Shown: positions 1 to 8,794 of the stretch, one piece after another | Layout: every line of letters begins with the position of its first letter | How positions within the stretch are numbered: the first letter of the stretch is position 1 | NCBI RefSeq assembly: GCF_035999195.1 | Contig: NZ_DASYGY010000009.1 | Span: forward strand, 372,001-436,000 | Direction: 5' to 3' | Source of the DNA: Pseudoxanthomonas sp. | GTDB taxonomy: Bacteria; Pseudomonadota; Gammaproteobacteria; Xanthomonadales; Xanthomonadaceae | Length of the DNA stretch: 64,000 nucleotides | Notes under the pieces: generated by a model | Told to the model about the DNA's origin: nothing | Seen by the model: only the letters and a program-made list of their open reading frames with translations | The model's database searches: none | Translations under genes and position numbers: made by a program

Positions 1-1
1 C

Positions 2-2098
2 GACGTAGTTGCACCGATGGACATCCGACCCGCTCCGAGCGAGGGGGCGCATCGCTGGCAAGCGCTGACCAATGCCCTGTCCGAGGGCGGCAAGCTGTAC
101 GCCCAGAACAAGCAGGTGCGCGACAACCACGACCTCAACCAGGGCGCCGCCGACGAGCAGCTCGGCAAGGCCGACGGCGAAAAGATCGCCGCCTCTCAGA
201 AGTACGCCGACGGCGTCTTCAGCGTCCGCACGTTGAACCGCTGGCAGACAGCGTCACGGGAAATCGCGGAGCGAGCCTCAACTGAACTCGACCAGACGCT
301 CCCGGTAGACCAGAAGGTCGCCCAGATCGACGCATGGTTCGCCCAAGAGATGGGCGATGTGGTGAACGACCCGAAAGCACGCGCCATGATCGGCCCGCGC
401 TATGCGGAGTTCCTCAACCGCTACGCCAATGCGGAGGTCGAGCAGACCATCGCTGAGAACGAAGCCCTGGCATCGGATACGGTTGGCACCGACATTGTCG
501 AGTCCCTGGCCGGCGGCACGTTCGGCTCCTATGAGGAGCAACACCAGCGCCTTGCCCAAGTCATGGGCGGCCAGAAGGCCACCGCGGAGCTTGTAGGCAT
601 CATCCTCGACCGCGCAGAGACCGTTGCGGCCACTGGAGGGGATGCTGAAGCGGTGTATTCGCTCATTCCTACGCAGGTCACCACTGCTGACGGGAAGCCC
701 CTCCCCGGCCCGCGCAATACGCCGCGATACAACGACCTTATCCAAGCGTCTCAAGCCCGCGCCGCAAAGGCTCGGAATGACTATCTGGGGCCCGAGCGTG
801 CCTTCCGCGAGTTCAGCACACGCAACGGCTTCGAGATGCGAATCGCAAAGGGCGACATGGTCATTCCGGCCGAGGTGGAAGCCTTCGTCCGAGACGGCAC
901 ACTCTCGCCCGAACAAGCAAGCTCCATCGTCATGCGCTCGCAGGAAGCGAGCCGAAAGGCCCAGGAGGAAGCCGGCAAGTGGAGCGCAGCCAAATCGGTT
1001 CTATTCGCTGGCGGCGGTCGCTCTTGGCTTGATGTCACTGGCCTGGAGAACGGTCCGGAGACACTTGCCGAAGCCCAGAAGTTCACCGACAAGTCCATTC
1101 ATGAGTACCTGACAGCAGCCGCTAGAGCGGCCGGCGTTGAGGCCGTGTACGACGGGCCGGCGATGCTCCAGCAAGGCCCGGAGAGCCTCGCCTTTCGCGT
1201 CGCTCTCGACGCCTCGAAGGACATGCGGCTCCCTTATACGCCCTTGAAGGCATTCTTCACGCAAGTCTCTGCGGCCCAGCCGAACGGCATCGTGCAACGG
1301 CTGCCGATGTATCAGGTCTTGAAGCAGAACAACCTCCAGGGCATGTACCTCGACGCAGACACTCACGCCCTATACGAGTCCGCCCTGACGATGCAGCGCG
1401 CCGGTGAGAATCCTGAGCAAATCGCGACATCTCTGGGTCGCCTTCAAGACCCCGCTAGGGTTGCCTTCGTGAAAGAGAACCGATCCGCGATCCTGAAGCA
1501 GCTAGGCTCCGGGGAGTTCGATGTGGTGAACTCGTTCTGGGATGTAAACGCGCGCGAGATCGCCAACCAGCCTTACATGCGTGCACGGGTCGCCGCATTC
1601 GCGGAGCTTGGGTTGAGTCGTGGTCTCCCGGCTAGCGACGCTCTGGCCTTTGCAAAGGAGAAGTTCGACGACACGCACTTCCCGGTGAAGGTGGGAGGGC
1701 GCATCCTCATCGTCCCTGAGTCCCCTAGGTACCACTCAGCAGAGCTTGCAGCGGCCCTGGAGTGGATGGGCGGCGCTGCGCGCGCCTTCGCCGAGAAGGC
1801 CGGCGCACCGGATGCGGACCATGCCCGCCTGACCATCGACATCACCAACGGCGGCGAACCTGAGGTGTTCTTTATGAGCCCCTCAGGCGAACTCTTGAAC
1901 ACCGACCCGATCACCTTCGGTGCCCTTCTGCAGAACTATCGGAAGACCATCCCGGCGGATGCGCGCAAGCGAGCCGAACAGTTGTTCGTCATCCGTAAGA
2001 CGAACCGACTCGACCAGGAGCGCCTCCAGGAGCAACTCCGAAATCTGGAAGGTAACGACCGACGGGTACTCGACAGCTTGCAGCCGGGTCTCCGGTGA
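2..2098 (+). CDS. Phage internal virion protein, T7 gp15-like (5' end open)
   Basis: Long phage structural protein of at least 693 residues. It is hydrophilic, rich in Ala/Glu/Gln helical segments, with no signal peptide or membrane segment. Its size (T7 gp15 is 747 residues) and its place directly before a 1,348-residue partner match the gp15-gp16 ejection-protein pair, which forms the internal core and the DNA-ejection conduit in short-tailed phages. The first ATG visible is at 17, but the frame is open to the window edge with no upstream stop, so the true start may lie outside. A TTCG-loop hairpin follows the stop. The assignment rests on size, composition and gene order, not on a recognised domain. 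Confidence 0.6.
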   Translation, partial: DVVAPMDIRPAPSEGAHRWQALTNALSEGGKLYAQNKQVRDNHDLNQGAADEQLGKADGEKIAASQKYADGVFSVRTLNRWQTASREIAERASTELDQTLPVDQKVAQIDAWFAQEMGDVVNDPKARAMIGPRYAEFLNRYANAEVEQTIAENEALASDTVGTDIVESLAGGTFGSYEEQHQRLAQVMGGQKATAELVGIILDRAETVAATGGDAEAVYSLIPTQVTTADGKPLPGPRNTPRYNDLIQASQARAAKARNDYLGPERAFREFSTRNGFEMRIAKGDMVIPAEVEAFVRDGTLSPEQASSIVMRSQEASRKAQEEAGKWSAAKSVLFAGGGRSWLDVTGLENGPETLAEAQKFTDKSIHEYLTAAARAAGVEAVYDGPAMLQQGPESLAFRVALDASKDMRLPYTPLKAFFTQVSAAQPNGIVQRLPMYQVLKQNNLQGMYLDADTHALYESALTMQRAGENPEQIATSLGRLQDPARVAFVKENRSAILKQLGSGEFDVVNSFWDVNAREIANQPYMRARVAAFAELGLSRGLPASDALAFAKEKFDDTHFPVKVGGRILIVPESPRYHSAELAAALEWMGGAARAFAEKAGAPDADHARLTIDITNGGEPEVFFMSPSGELLNTDPITFGALLQNYRKTIPADARKRAEQLFVIRKTNRLDQERLQEQLRNLEGNDRRVLDSLQPGLR

Positions 2099-2103
2099 TC
2101 TCC

Positions 2104-2123
2104 AACGGCCCTTCGGGGCCGTT
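2104..2123 (+). terminator. TTCG-loop hairpin between the two virion genes
   Basis: Perfect 8-bp stem AACGGCCC / GGGCCGTT closed by a TTCG tetraloop, then a T-rich stretch (TTTCCATTT). It starts a few bases after the upstream stop codon. It could act as a terminator or as an RNA stability/processing element. A sibling hairpin lies at 6201-6222 after the next gene. Confidence 0.6.
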
Positions 2124-2151
2124 TCCATTTCAACCCTTCGAGAACTAGACC

Positions 2152-5100
2152 TTGTCAGAATTCGCTTCACTGGCTGACGTGGAGTCGATCCTCCAGGCGT
2201 CCCGACAGACGCCCGCAGGAATCGAACAACCCGCCGCCTCGCGCTCCGCGATGCAACGGGAGGCCGCTGCTGCGGCTGGCCCTGAACCAGACCGCGGCGT
2301 CATCCCCTTCTTCAAGACCGCGGCAAAGCGCGACTGGCTCGTCTACGGGATGGCCGCAACCGCCGTGGACATGGGCATGGAGTACGACCCCAATTTCGAT
2401 CTAAGGGACATCGACCCGCGCGAGTGGGACGACATCACGCAGGGCATGGAGGAAGACCAGATCGAGGGCCTGGGCATGGCCCGCTCTCGCAGTCACCTCT
2501 ACTGGCTGGTGGATCGCATCACCAGCGCGAATCAAGCCGAGCAGGAGCTTGCCTCCTACGGCGGCTGGGGCGTGGCCGGGCGCGTTACGACGAGCATCGC
2601 CGATCCGACCAACGTCCTCCTGGCAATCTCTACCGGCGGCCTGAGCGTCGCCACCAAGGCGGAGCGCTTGGAGCGCGCCGTCGTCGCTGCACGTGCCGCA
2701 GGCAACCTGCCCGAGGCGCGCATGGCGCTCACCTCGCTGGAAGCTGTCGCGCAGCAGTCGCCCCTCCGTACCGCGATCCGCACGGGCCTCCTGGCTTCCG
2801 CGGAGAACGCTGCGCTGGAGACGGCTCTGGTCGCTACCGACCCCACGCGGGACGGCTGGGACGTGGTCTACGCCGCGACCGGCGGCCTGCTGCTGGGTAC
2901 CAGCGTCGGACGCATGATGTCCGGACGCGAACAGCGCGCCCTTCGCAACGCATGGGGACAGCAGCGCCGGCTCACCGAGCTGGCCGAGCTGGACGCTACG
3001 CTCGCTACGCGCCGCGCAGAGCTGCTGCCCAAGCTGGGCGGAGACCCTGACTCTGTGCGTGCACAGCTCCAGGCGCTCGATGCGGAGGTGGAAGCGCTGG
3101 TCAAGCAGGGGTTCGACCCCTCGAAGATCGACGTGCCCGCCGCCAAGGCGCGCTTGGCCGAGCTGGACGACTACCTGGTAGCCCGCCGGGCGGAGATCGA
3201 GAAGAACGTCTCCCGCTCGCCGGCACTGAAGAAGCTCAACAAGGAGATCGACGGCCTGCGCAAGCAGCTCGCCGAGCTGGAGTCACCGGAGCCCCGCGCC
3301 GCGCGCATGCTTCAGGAGGACATCGAGAAGCTCGGGCCGGAGGTCGCCAACAGCAAACAGCGCACCAAGCTGCGCAACTCGTCCGCCAAGAGCGAGACCG
3401 AGGCCGCCCGAAAGACACTCGGCGATGCACTCACGGAAGCCCAAGGCCGACGCAACGTCGAGTCGCAGGCGCAGCGCCAGAAGACCGAGAATGCTTTCCG
3501 CAAGGCGCTCCGCAAGGACACCGAAGGAACCGCGAAGGTCAAAGAGGCGGAGTCCCTCCGTGCCGCCCTGGGCATGCGAGAGCGCATCGACGCCGCTGCC
3601 CCGCAGCGCGAGACGCTGACCAAGCTGGACAACCTGGACACCGTGCGCAACGCCGCTGACCAGCAGTACACCGCAGGAGCCCCCAGCTCCTTCGGAGGCG
3701 ACACCCTGTCGGCCGCAAAGGCCGCCGGCGTGATCGACGACATCCACGACGTGCTGAAGCCGTCGGTCAATGAGATGCCGTCCCAGGCGCGCATGCAGTA
3801 CGCCTCGGCCACGAAGCTCATCGGCAACACCTTCGCAGGCGTCCTGCGTGGCTCCACAAGCGAGAAGGTGCGCTCCACCCTGGGACGCATCGTCGGTAAC
3901 TCCGTCGGCAACGAGGATGGCTCTGCGGTCGCCGTAGGCGCATCCGAGATCGCCGCGCGCCTGGCCGAGACGACCACTGCGAAGTGGAACTCGGTGGCGA
4001 CCCCTGCTTACCGTGAGTGGGCCGAGCGTGCCGGCTACGGCATCGTGGATCGGCAGACCCGCCAAGTGCGTGACGAGTTCATGCAGCAGGTGGGCCGTGC
4101 GATCCGCGGCGAGCTGGTGGACGAGATCGACCCCGCTGTGAAGAAGCTGGCCGCGCGCCAGTCCGAGCTGCTGGCGGACTTCCTCCGGGAGGCCAAGGAC
4201 GCCGGCGTGAAGGGCTTCGAGAACGTCGAGCAGAACGGGCGCTACCTGCCCCGCGTCTTCGACTTCGAGCAGCTCCGCCGAGTGGACAACCAGTACGGCA
4301 CCGACGGCCTGCGCAAGCTGGTCGCCGGCGCGATCCGTGCGGGCGACGAAGAGATCACTGAGGAGCTGGCCGAGAAGATCGCCAAGGCTTACGTCGGCAA
4401 GATGCGAGGCATGCGCGTGGGCAGCGATGCCCATCTCCTGGCCGGCGTGAAGTGGGACGACGTGGGCTTCCTGCGGCGCTTCCTCTCCGAGTCCGGCATG
4501 GACGACGTCGAGGTCAGCCGCGTGGTGGACGAGTTCGCCGAACTGAACGCGAAGCGCGAGAGGCAGACCGAGGGCAACTTCCGGTACGCCAAGAAGCGCC
4601 AAGCCATCGACGAGTCGTTCTCCCTGAAGCTCTACCGCGCGAACGACGAGGCAGGCAACCGCCTGGCCGAGCCGGAGTGGGTCGAGGTGCGGTTCTCCGA
4701 TCTCCTGGAGAACAACGCCGAGGCGCTCTTCCAGCGCTACGCGAGGACGGTATCGGGGCACATCGGGTTGGCGAAGGTGGGCATCAAGAGCCGCGCTGAC
4801 TTCGACGCGATGATCCATGTCGCGGAGAACGAGCTGGCCGGCGACCTGGACGAGCTGAAGCGCGTCAAGGCGCACGCCGACATGGCCTACCGTCTGGTGA
4901 CGGGCCAGCCTATCGAGGAGAGCGAGGGCTTCATGAAGCTCTCCCGCACGATGCGCGACTGGAACTTCGCGACCACGATGAACCAGGCCGGCTTCGCACA
5001 GATACCCGACCTCGCCGGACTCCTGTCCAAGGGCTACCTCCGCCACACCATGGAGAACCTTCCGTGGGCCTTCAAGGCCATGCGCCGGAAGGACGGCACG

Positions 5101-6198
5101 CTGGACGACGAGTTCGCCCGCGAGATGGAAGAGTGGATCGGCATCGGCACGGACTACCACAACAACGCGGTGTTCTCCGCCTACGACCACGACGCCACAC
5201 GCTTCCAGCGTGGGCTCGGGGCCGCCGGCCACGCCGCGCGAGTGCTGGGCCGCGGTACGCAGTCGCTCTCGGGCATGGCGTTCATCACGTCGTTTGCCCA
5301 GCGGCTCACCGCGAAAGCCATCGTGCAGCGCCTCGCCAAGGAAACCCTGGAAGGCGGCGCGTTCAGCGCTCGTCGCTCCGCGGACCTGGGCCTGGATGCG
5401 GCGATGTCCGAGCGCATCGGCAAGCAGTTGAAGGCGCACACGTCCTTCGTGAACAACGAAGCCGGCCGCAAGGTGCGCCGGGTGAACTGGAACAAGTGGG
5501 ACGACCTCGAAGCTCGCGATGCGATGCTCAACGCGGTGTTCCGCGAGTCCCGCCGCCTGGTGCAGGAGGAAGACCTGGGCGACACGTCCAAGTGGATGCA
5601 CTCCAACATGGGCAAGCTCATCGCTCAGTTCCGGCGCTTCGCGCTGGTGTCCTACACCAAGCAGGTGCTCCACGGCATTGCTCACAAGGATGCCGAGACC
5701 GCCACCCGCGCCATCGTCTCGATGGGCCTCGCCGCGATCTCGTATCGCGTGCAGTGGGAGCTGCGCCTGGCGCAGACGCCCGAGGAGAAGCGGGAGGAGA
5801 TGCGTGAGCGTTACCTGAGCTGGGACGCACAGGCCGCCGCATCGTTCTCGCGGTCGAGCTATGCGTCGCTCCTGCCGGCCGTCATCGACACGCCCCTGGT
5901 GTTCCTCACGGACAAGAAGCTCTTCGACAACCGCACCTCCGGTTTGGAGAGCAACCTGCTGGAGGGCATTCCGACGTATGCCCTAGGTCAAAACGTGCTC
6001 CAGGTGGCTAAGGCGGCCTGGGACTCGACGACCCGCAGTGACCGTCAGTTCACCCAGAGTGACGCCCGAGCGCTGCGCCGGCTACTGCCCTTCCAGAACC
6101 TCCTGGGCATGGACGCGGCGTTCAACGCCATCACCGCCGACCTCCCCTCTCGTCACGATGACGAGAACCCGGACGAGGCCGAGTGGTTCTTCCAGTAG
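2152..6198 (+). CDS. Large phage internal virion (ejection) protein, T7 gp16-like
   Basis: A 1,348-residue protein, close to the 1,318 residues of T7 gp16, the largest ejection protein, which helps move phage DNA across the cell envelope. Residues about 260-480 are strongly charged and helical (coiled-coil prone); there is a hydrophobic Gly/Ala stretch around 155-250. No lytic-transglycosylase motif is evident at the N-terminus, where T7 gp16 carries that activity; the muralytic domain may be absent or encoded elsewhere. The start is a TTG with a weak ribosome site; no better in-frame start is nearby. It pairs with the preceding gene. Family placement is by length, composition and order. Confidence 0.65.
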   Translation: MSEFASLADVESILQASRQTPAGIEQPAASRSAMQREAAAAAGPEPDRGVIPFFKTAAKRDWLVYGMAATAVDMGMEYDPNFDLRDIDPREWDDITQGMEEDQIEGLGMARSRSHLYWLVDRITSANQAEQELASYGGWGVAGRVTTSIADPTNVLLAISTGGLSVATKAERLERAVVAARAAGNLPEARMALTSLEAVAQQSPLRTAIRTGLLASAENAALETALVATDPTRDGWDVVYAATGGLLLGTSVGRMMSGREQRALRNAWGQQRRLTELAELDATLATRRAELLPKLGGDPDSVRAQLQALDAEVEALVKQGFDPSKIDVPAAKARLAELDDYLVARRAEIEKNVSRSPALKKLNKEIDGLRKQLAELESPEPRAARMLQEDIEKLGPEVANSKQRTKLRNSSAKSETEAARKTLGDALTEAQGRRNVESQAQRQKTENAFRKALRKDTEGTAKVKEAESLRAALGMRERIDAAAPQRETLTKLDNLDTVRNAADQQYTAGAPSSFGGDTLSAAKAAGVIDDIHDVLKPSVNEMPSQARMQYASATKLIGNTFAGVLRGSTSEKVRSTLGRIVGNSVGNEDGSAVAVGASEIAARLAETTTAKWNSVATPAYREWAERAGYGIVDRQTRQVRDEFMQQVGRAIRGELVDEIDPAVKKLAARQSELLADFLREAKDAGVKGFENVEQNGRYLPRVFDFEQLRRVDNQYGTDGLRKLVAGAIRAGDEEITEELAEKIAKAYVGKMRGMRVGSDAHLLAGVKWDDVGFLRRFLSESGMDDVEVSRVVDEFAELNAKRERQTEGNFRYAKKRQAIDESFSLKLYRANDEAGNRLAEPEWVEVRFSDLLENNAEALFQRYARTVSGHIGLAKVGIKSRADFDAMIHVAENELAGDLDELKRVKAHADMAYRLVTGQPIEESEGFMKLSRTMRDWNFATTMNQAGFAQIPDLAGLLSKGYLRHTMENLPWAFKAMRRKDGTLDDEFAREMEEWIGIGTDYHNNAVFSAYDHDATRFQRGLGAAGHAARVLGRGTQSLSGMAFITSFAQRLTAKAIVQRLAKETLEGGAFSARRSADLGLDAAMSERIGKQLKAHTSFVNNEAGRKVRRVNWNKWDDLEARDAMLNAVFRESRRLVQEEDLGDTSKWMHSNMGKLIAQFRRFALVSYTKQVLHGIAHKDAETATRAIVSMGLAAISYRVQWELRLAQTPEEKREEMRERYLSWDAQAAASFSRSSYASLLPAVIDTPLVFLTDKKLFDNRTSGLESNLLEGIPTYALGQNVLQVAKAAWDSTTRSDRQFTQSDARALRRLLPFQNLLGMDAAFNAITADLPSRHDDENPDEAEWFFQ

Positions 6199-6200
6199 AC

Positions 6201-6222
6201 AACGGCGGACCTTCGGGGCCGT
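6201..6222 (+). terminator. Second TTCG hairpin, sibling of 2104-2123
   Basis: ACGGC / GCCGT stem with an imperfect GGACC-TTC-GGG top. It lies just after a stop codon and is followed by the same downstream context (TTCATTTC), as at 2104-2123. The repeated motif between phage genes suggests a shared post-transcriptional or termination signal. Confidence 0.45.
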
Positions 6223-6247
6223 CTTCATTTCCACACAAGGAAACCCA

Positions 6248-6916
6248 ATGTACGACCTGAAATCACCCACGGTGAAATTGCCGCGGCGGACCAATGCCTG
6301 CGCGGCCGAAGGATGTCGCGGTGAGTGCCGTTCTTGGAGCCGCTACTGCACGAGGCACGCCCGTCGTATGCAAAAGACCCGCGACCCCAATGGGCGTGTC
6401 TTCTCCCCTAAAGAGCTGAAAGCCTACCGCGAGATGGCGGCAGACCATCTGATCCGTAAGCGGAACCATCCAGCGGTCCTCGCTGCGAGCCGCTACATGC
6501 ATACCTGCCTGACTTCTCCCGCACTTCCGGCCGCGGTTCAGACAGAGATGCGGCGCCTTTACGGTGAAGGTGCCGAGCCGCTTGAAATGTTGCTGAGATT
6601 CCTTGCCGTGTTCGGCCTCATGCACTTCAACGCGCATGCGATTGGACGTGATGTGGTGGCGACCTTCAACCTGGGCCGCGCGGTACTTCTTACGGTTCCG
6701 ATGGGTAAGCGTGTCTCAACCAGCGGCCGAGAGTACAGCTATGGACTCAATGCTCGCGTCTGCGAGAGCTACGGCCAGATTCTTCGGGACAATCTCGGGC
6801 TCTTCGCAGCTCAGTTCTGGGACGACGTTGAGAAGACCATCCACGGGCCGGCACTCGCCTCACAAGCACTTAAGAAGGCGCTGGAAGACGTTCCAATGTC
6901 GGAGGACGTGCGCTAG
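6248..6916 (+). CDS. Hypothetical phage protein with N-terminal Cys/His cluster
   Basis: 222 residues. The start is the ATG at 6248, preceded by ACAAGGAAACCC, a good ribosome site; a longer open frame upstream overlaps the virion gene and is discarded. The N-terminus has four cysteines and a histidine within about 25 residues (C-A-A-E-G-C ... C ... Y-C-T-R-H), a plausible zinc-binding knuckle as in phage-encoded HNH-like or regulatory proteins, but no catalytic motif is recognised. It overlaps the next gene by one base (TAGTG), implying translational coupling. In T7-like genomes this slot holds the tail fibre gene, which it does not resemble. Function unknown. Confidence 0.6.
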   Translation: MYDLKSPTVKLPRRTNACAAEGCRGECRSWSRYCTRHARRMQKTRDPNGRVFSPKELKAYREMAADHLIRKRNHPAVLAASRYMHTCLTSPALPAAVQTEMRRLYGEGAEPLEMLLRFLAVFGLMHFNAHAIGRDVVATFNLGRAVLLTVPMGKRVSTSGREYSYGLNARVCESYGQILRDNLGLFAAQFWDDVEKTIHGPALASQALKKALEDVPMSEDVR

Positions 6917-7161
6917 TGGGGCGCGCCACGGACGAGCAGCTCGACGCGCTACATGGGCTGCTAGGCGAGACGCTGCTGGACGAGTTCAATCGCTACATCT
7001 CCAAAGGTGAGCCGATACCGCCGCAGTTCTTCTCTCAGGTCTTGAAGTACCTGAAGGACAACGGCATCGACGCCCCGTCACGAGCCGTGAAGCTGCGCGA
7101 TCGATTGGCAGACACCATGCCCAACTTCGACGACCCGCCCGACGGTTCACCGGCCCACTAG
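6916..7161 (+). CDS. Small terminase subunit-like phage protein
   Basis: 81 residues, GTG start overlapping the upstream TAG. The pattern D-E-Q-L-D-A-L-H-G-L-L near the N-terminus followed by P-P-Q-F-F-S-Q-V-L-K-Y-L-K-D-N-G-I-D-A is typical of the small DNA-packaging subunit of T7-like and related podoviruses (T7 gp18, 89 residues), which recognises phage DNA and guides the large terminase. The large subunit would be expected just downstream but is not in the window. Recognition is from motif memory only. Confidence 0.55.
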   Translation: MGRATDEQLDALHGLLGETLLDEFNRYISKGEPIPPQFFSQVLKYLKDNGIDAPSRAVKLRDRLADTMPNFDDPPDGSPAH

Positions 7162-7182
7162 CCGAACACCAGCAGTACCCCT

Positions 7183-7273
7183 GAAAGAGCCCTGCGGGGT
7201 TCCTTAGCGTTCTCCTCCACGCCGTGTGCGGCGGCACAGGAGGGTGACCTAGGGAGCCTCGCAGGGCTCTTTC
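7183..7273. other. 91-nt near-continuous long hairpin
   Basis: The outer arms GAAAGAGCCCTGCG (7183-7196) and CGCAGGGCTCTTTC (7260-7273) are perfect inverted repeats. Moving inward, GGTTCCTTAG pairs with CTAGGGAGCC allowing G:U, then CTCCT pairs with AGGAG, then GCCG with CGGC around the tip. The arms span about 36 positions each. It fills the non-coding gap between the terminase-like gene and the next gene. It could be a terminator/processing site, a structured phage RNA, or a tiny inverted-repeat mobile element. Confidence 0.6.
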
Positions 7274-7338
7274 CGTCTGCGGCATGCGCTACCCGCAGGC
7301 GTCTCTCCCCGGCGCAATAACATAGGAACACCGCACAG

Positions 7339-7893
7339 ATGAGTAACGACAATATCCCCCAGCCCGGTCAGTGGATTCGCGAGCACGGCAGCACACAGCT
7401 TGGAATCAGCAAGACCGAGCGAGCCACCCATGAATACGTACTGCCAGACGGCCGGGTGGCCCAGATCGGAGTCCGCGTGTGTGACGAAAGCGCGCACATG
7501 GTGTCCGCTGACGCCTATCAGGAGCAGCTCGCCAACACCTACCCTCCTCGCCTGACTGAGCAACTGGAACGTGAGGTCTCGGCGCTGGAGAAGCGCTTGG
7601 CCGACTTCACCGGATACGACACCGAGGGAAAGCCCATCTACAAGCTCCAGGGCCGGGCGCGTCAGATTGCTCAGACCCAGCTCGAAAGCAAAGGCTTCGC
7701 ACTGGATGTGGCGCGTCGGGACCGTGCCGATGCCGAACGTATCCAGGCACAGCGCAAGCATGCTGCCGCGGAGCGCGCCCAACGCATCGAGAAACTGGCC
7801 CAGGAGCGCGCAGTGGAGTTGGCGGAGGAAGCGGAAGTCGAGCGCCGCGCCAAGGTCATTGCCGAGCAAGCTAGCAAGAAGGTAGGCGGTTGA
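7339..7893 (+). CDS. Hypothetical phage protein, C-terminal coiled coil
   Basis: 184 residues, ATG start. The N-terminal 60 residues look like a small beta-rich domain; residues about 75-184 are dominated by Glu/Arg/Ala/Gln heptad-like sequence (L-E-R-E-V-S-A-L-E-K-R-L and a long A-E-R-A-Q-R-I-E-K-L run), predicting a coiled coil. There is no signal peptide. The stop overlaps the TTG start of the next gene (GGTTGAGC). A scaffold- or tail-assembly-like role is possible but unsupported. Confidence 0.55.
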   Translation: MSNDNIPQPGQWIREHGSTQLGISKTERATHEYVLPDGRVAQIGVRVCDESAHMVSADAYQEQLANTYPPRLTEQLEREVSALEKRLADFTGYDTEGKPIYKLQGRARQIAQTQLESKGFALDVARRDRADAERIQAQRKHAAAERAQRIEKLAQERAVELAEEAEVERRAKVIAEQASKKVGG

Positions 7894-8186
7894 GCCTTCG
7901 CACGTTGCTGGAGATCGGCACAGATGCAGCCGACTCCACGCCGCTAGAAGTGAAGGCCGGGGCGCAGGCAGTGATCGGGTTGTATACCGAGGGTGCCGGC
8001 CTAGAGTCGGGCCACACGGCCTACATCCTCCAGGTCACCCCAGGCTCACCCTCGCCCACCTTCGACGACGCCGGCGAATCACTCACGCTCACCAAGGCAC
8101 GCCCTAACCGCGTGATCCAAGGCCCGCGAACCGTGATCGTCCGGCGCCCTGCTGGGCTCAATGCCGGCGTCTTCGCCGAAGCCTAA
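7890..8186 (+). CDS. Hypothetical small phage protein
   Basis: 98 residues, TTG start overlapping the stop of the upstream coiled-coil gene by four bases, so probably coupled. The composition (Gly, Thr, Pro, Val) suggests a small beta-sheet protein such as a capsid- or tail-associated factor. No motif recognised and no membrane segment. About 70 bases without a gene follow. Confidence 0.45.
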   Translation: MSLRTLLEIGTDAADSTPLEVKAGAQAVIGLYTEGAGLESGHTAYILQVTPGSPSPTFDDAGESLTLTKARPNRVIQGPRTVIVRRPAGLNAGVFAEA

Positions 8187-8257
8187 CCCCTCACCACCGC
8201 CAGCCACTCACGGCCAGACCCGGCGCTTCTACGGCGGCTCCGGCGAGATAACCGTGG

Positions 8258-8491
8258 GTGTCTGGGGTTCAACTTACAGAGATGATGAACTTGACAGCTG
8301 AAAATTCGACTGGCCCCACACGACCCCAGCTTGTGCAGCGAAATGTGCTGATTCAGATGGATGCTTTCGATGCGCTGAAGCGGTATCAGCGCTACATGGT
8401 GCACCGGGACCGTCGCACCTACACCTTGGGAATGGTGTTAGATGAGTTACTACTTACCCACCCCGAGATCGCAACAAAGGGGCGCATCTAG
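8258..8491 (+). CDS. Small hypothetical protein, ribbon-helix-helix-like
   Basis: 77 residues from a GTG at 8258; an ATG-ATG pair at 8282-8287 gives a shorter alternative start. The segment V-L-I-Q-M-D-A-F-D-A-L-K-R-Y-Q-R-Y followed by helical sequence ending L-D-E-L-L-L-T-H-P-E resembles a beta strand plus two helices, as in small ribbon-helix-helix regulators of phages and plasmids. The next gene begins at the base after the stop. Family assignment is tentative. Confidence 0.45.
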   Translation: MSGVQLTEMMNLTAENSTGPTRPQLVQRNVLIQMDAFDALKRYQRYMVHRDRRTYTLGMVLDELLLTHPEIATKGRI

Positions 8492-8794
8492 ATGGATACG
8501 CCGCAGATGCGCTGCCCCAAATGGGAGGGCTGCAACGCACCGGCCTGCCCCTTGTCCCGCGACGAAGGCCTAAACGTACCCACTCTCAAAGGAGAGCGCG
8601 TTTGCCTCTGGCTGCGAGAAGGCATGAAGCCGGGAGGATTCGACCGCATGCCGGCGGATATTTCACACGTTGTGAGAAAGGTGCTGCCACTGATACTCGT
8701 CGAGGGCGGCGCCTACCTCCGATCCAAGCTCAACACCGCCGCAAAGAGTGGGAGTAAGCGCACTCGCTTCGCTTCTAGCACTGCACAGGCATGA
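8492..8794 (+). CDS. Small Cys-rich hypothetical protein
   Basis: 100 residues. The N-terminus carries a compact cysteine pattern (M-R-C-P-K-W-E-G-C-N-A-P-A-C-P-L, then another Cys near residue 38), suggesting one structural zinc site. Similar short C-P-K-W-x-x-C-N-A-P-x-C-P proteins occur in prophages and integrative elements of proteobacteria without a known role. Directly abuts the preceding gene and overlaps the next by ATGA, so the three look like one transcription unit. Confidence 0.5.
   Translation: MDTPQMRCPKWEGCNAPACPLSRDEGLNVPTLKGERVCLWLREGMKPGGFDRMPADISHVVRKVLPLILVEGGAYLRSKLNTAAKSGSKRTRFASSTAQA

Noticed and set aside
3283..5685. 800-codon open frame antisense to the large virion gene
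   Set aside because: High-GC antisense shadow; its His/Leu/Val-rich composition is not protein-like, and the sense frame has a coherent phage protein.
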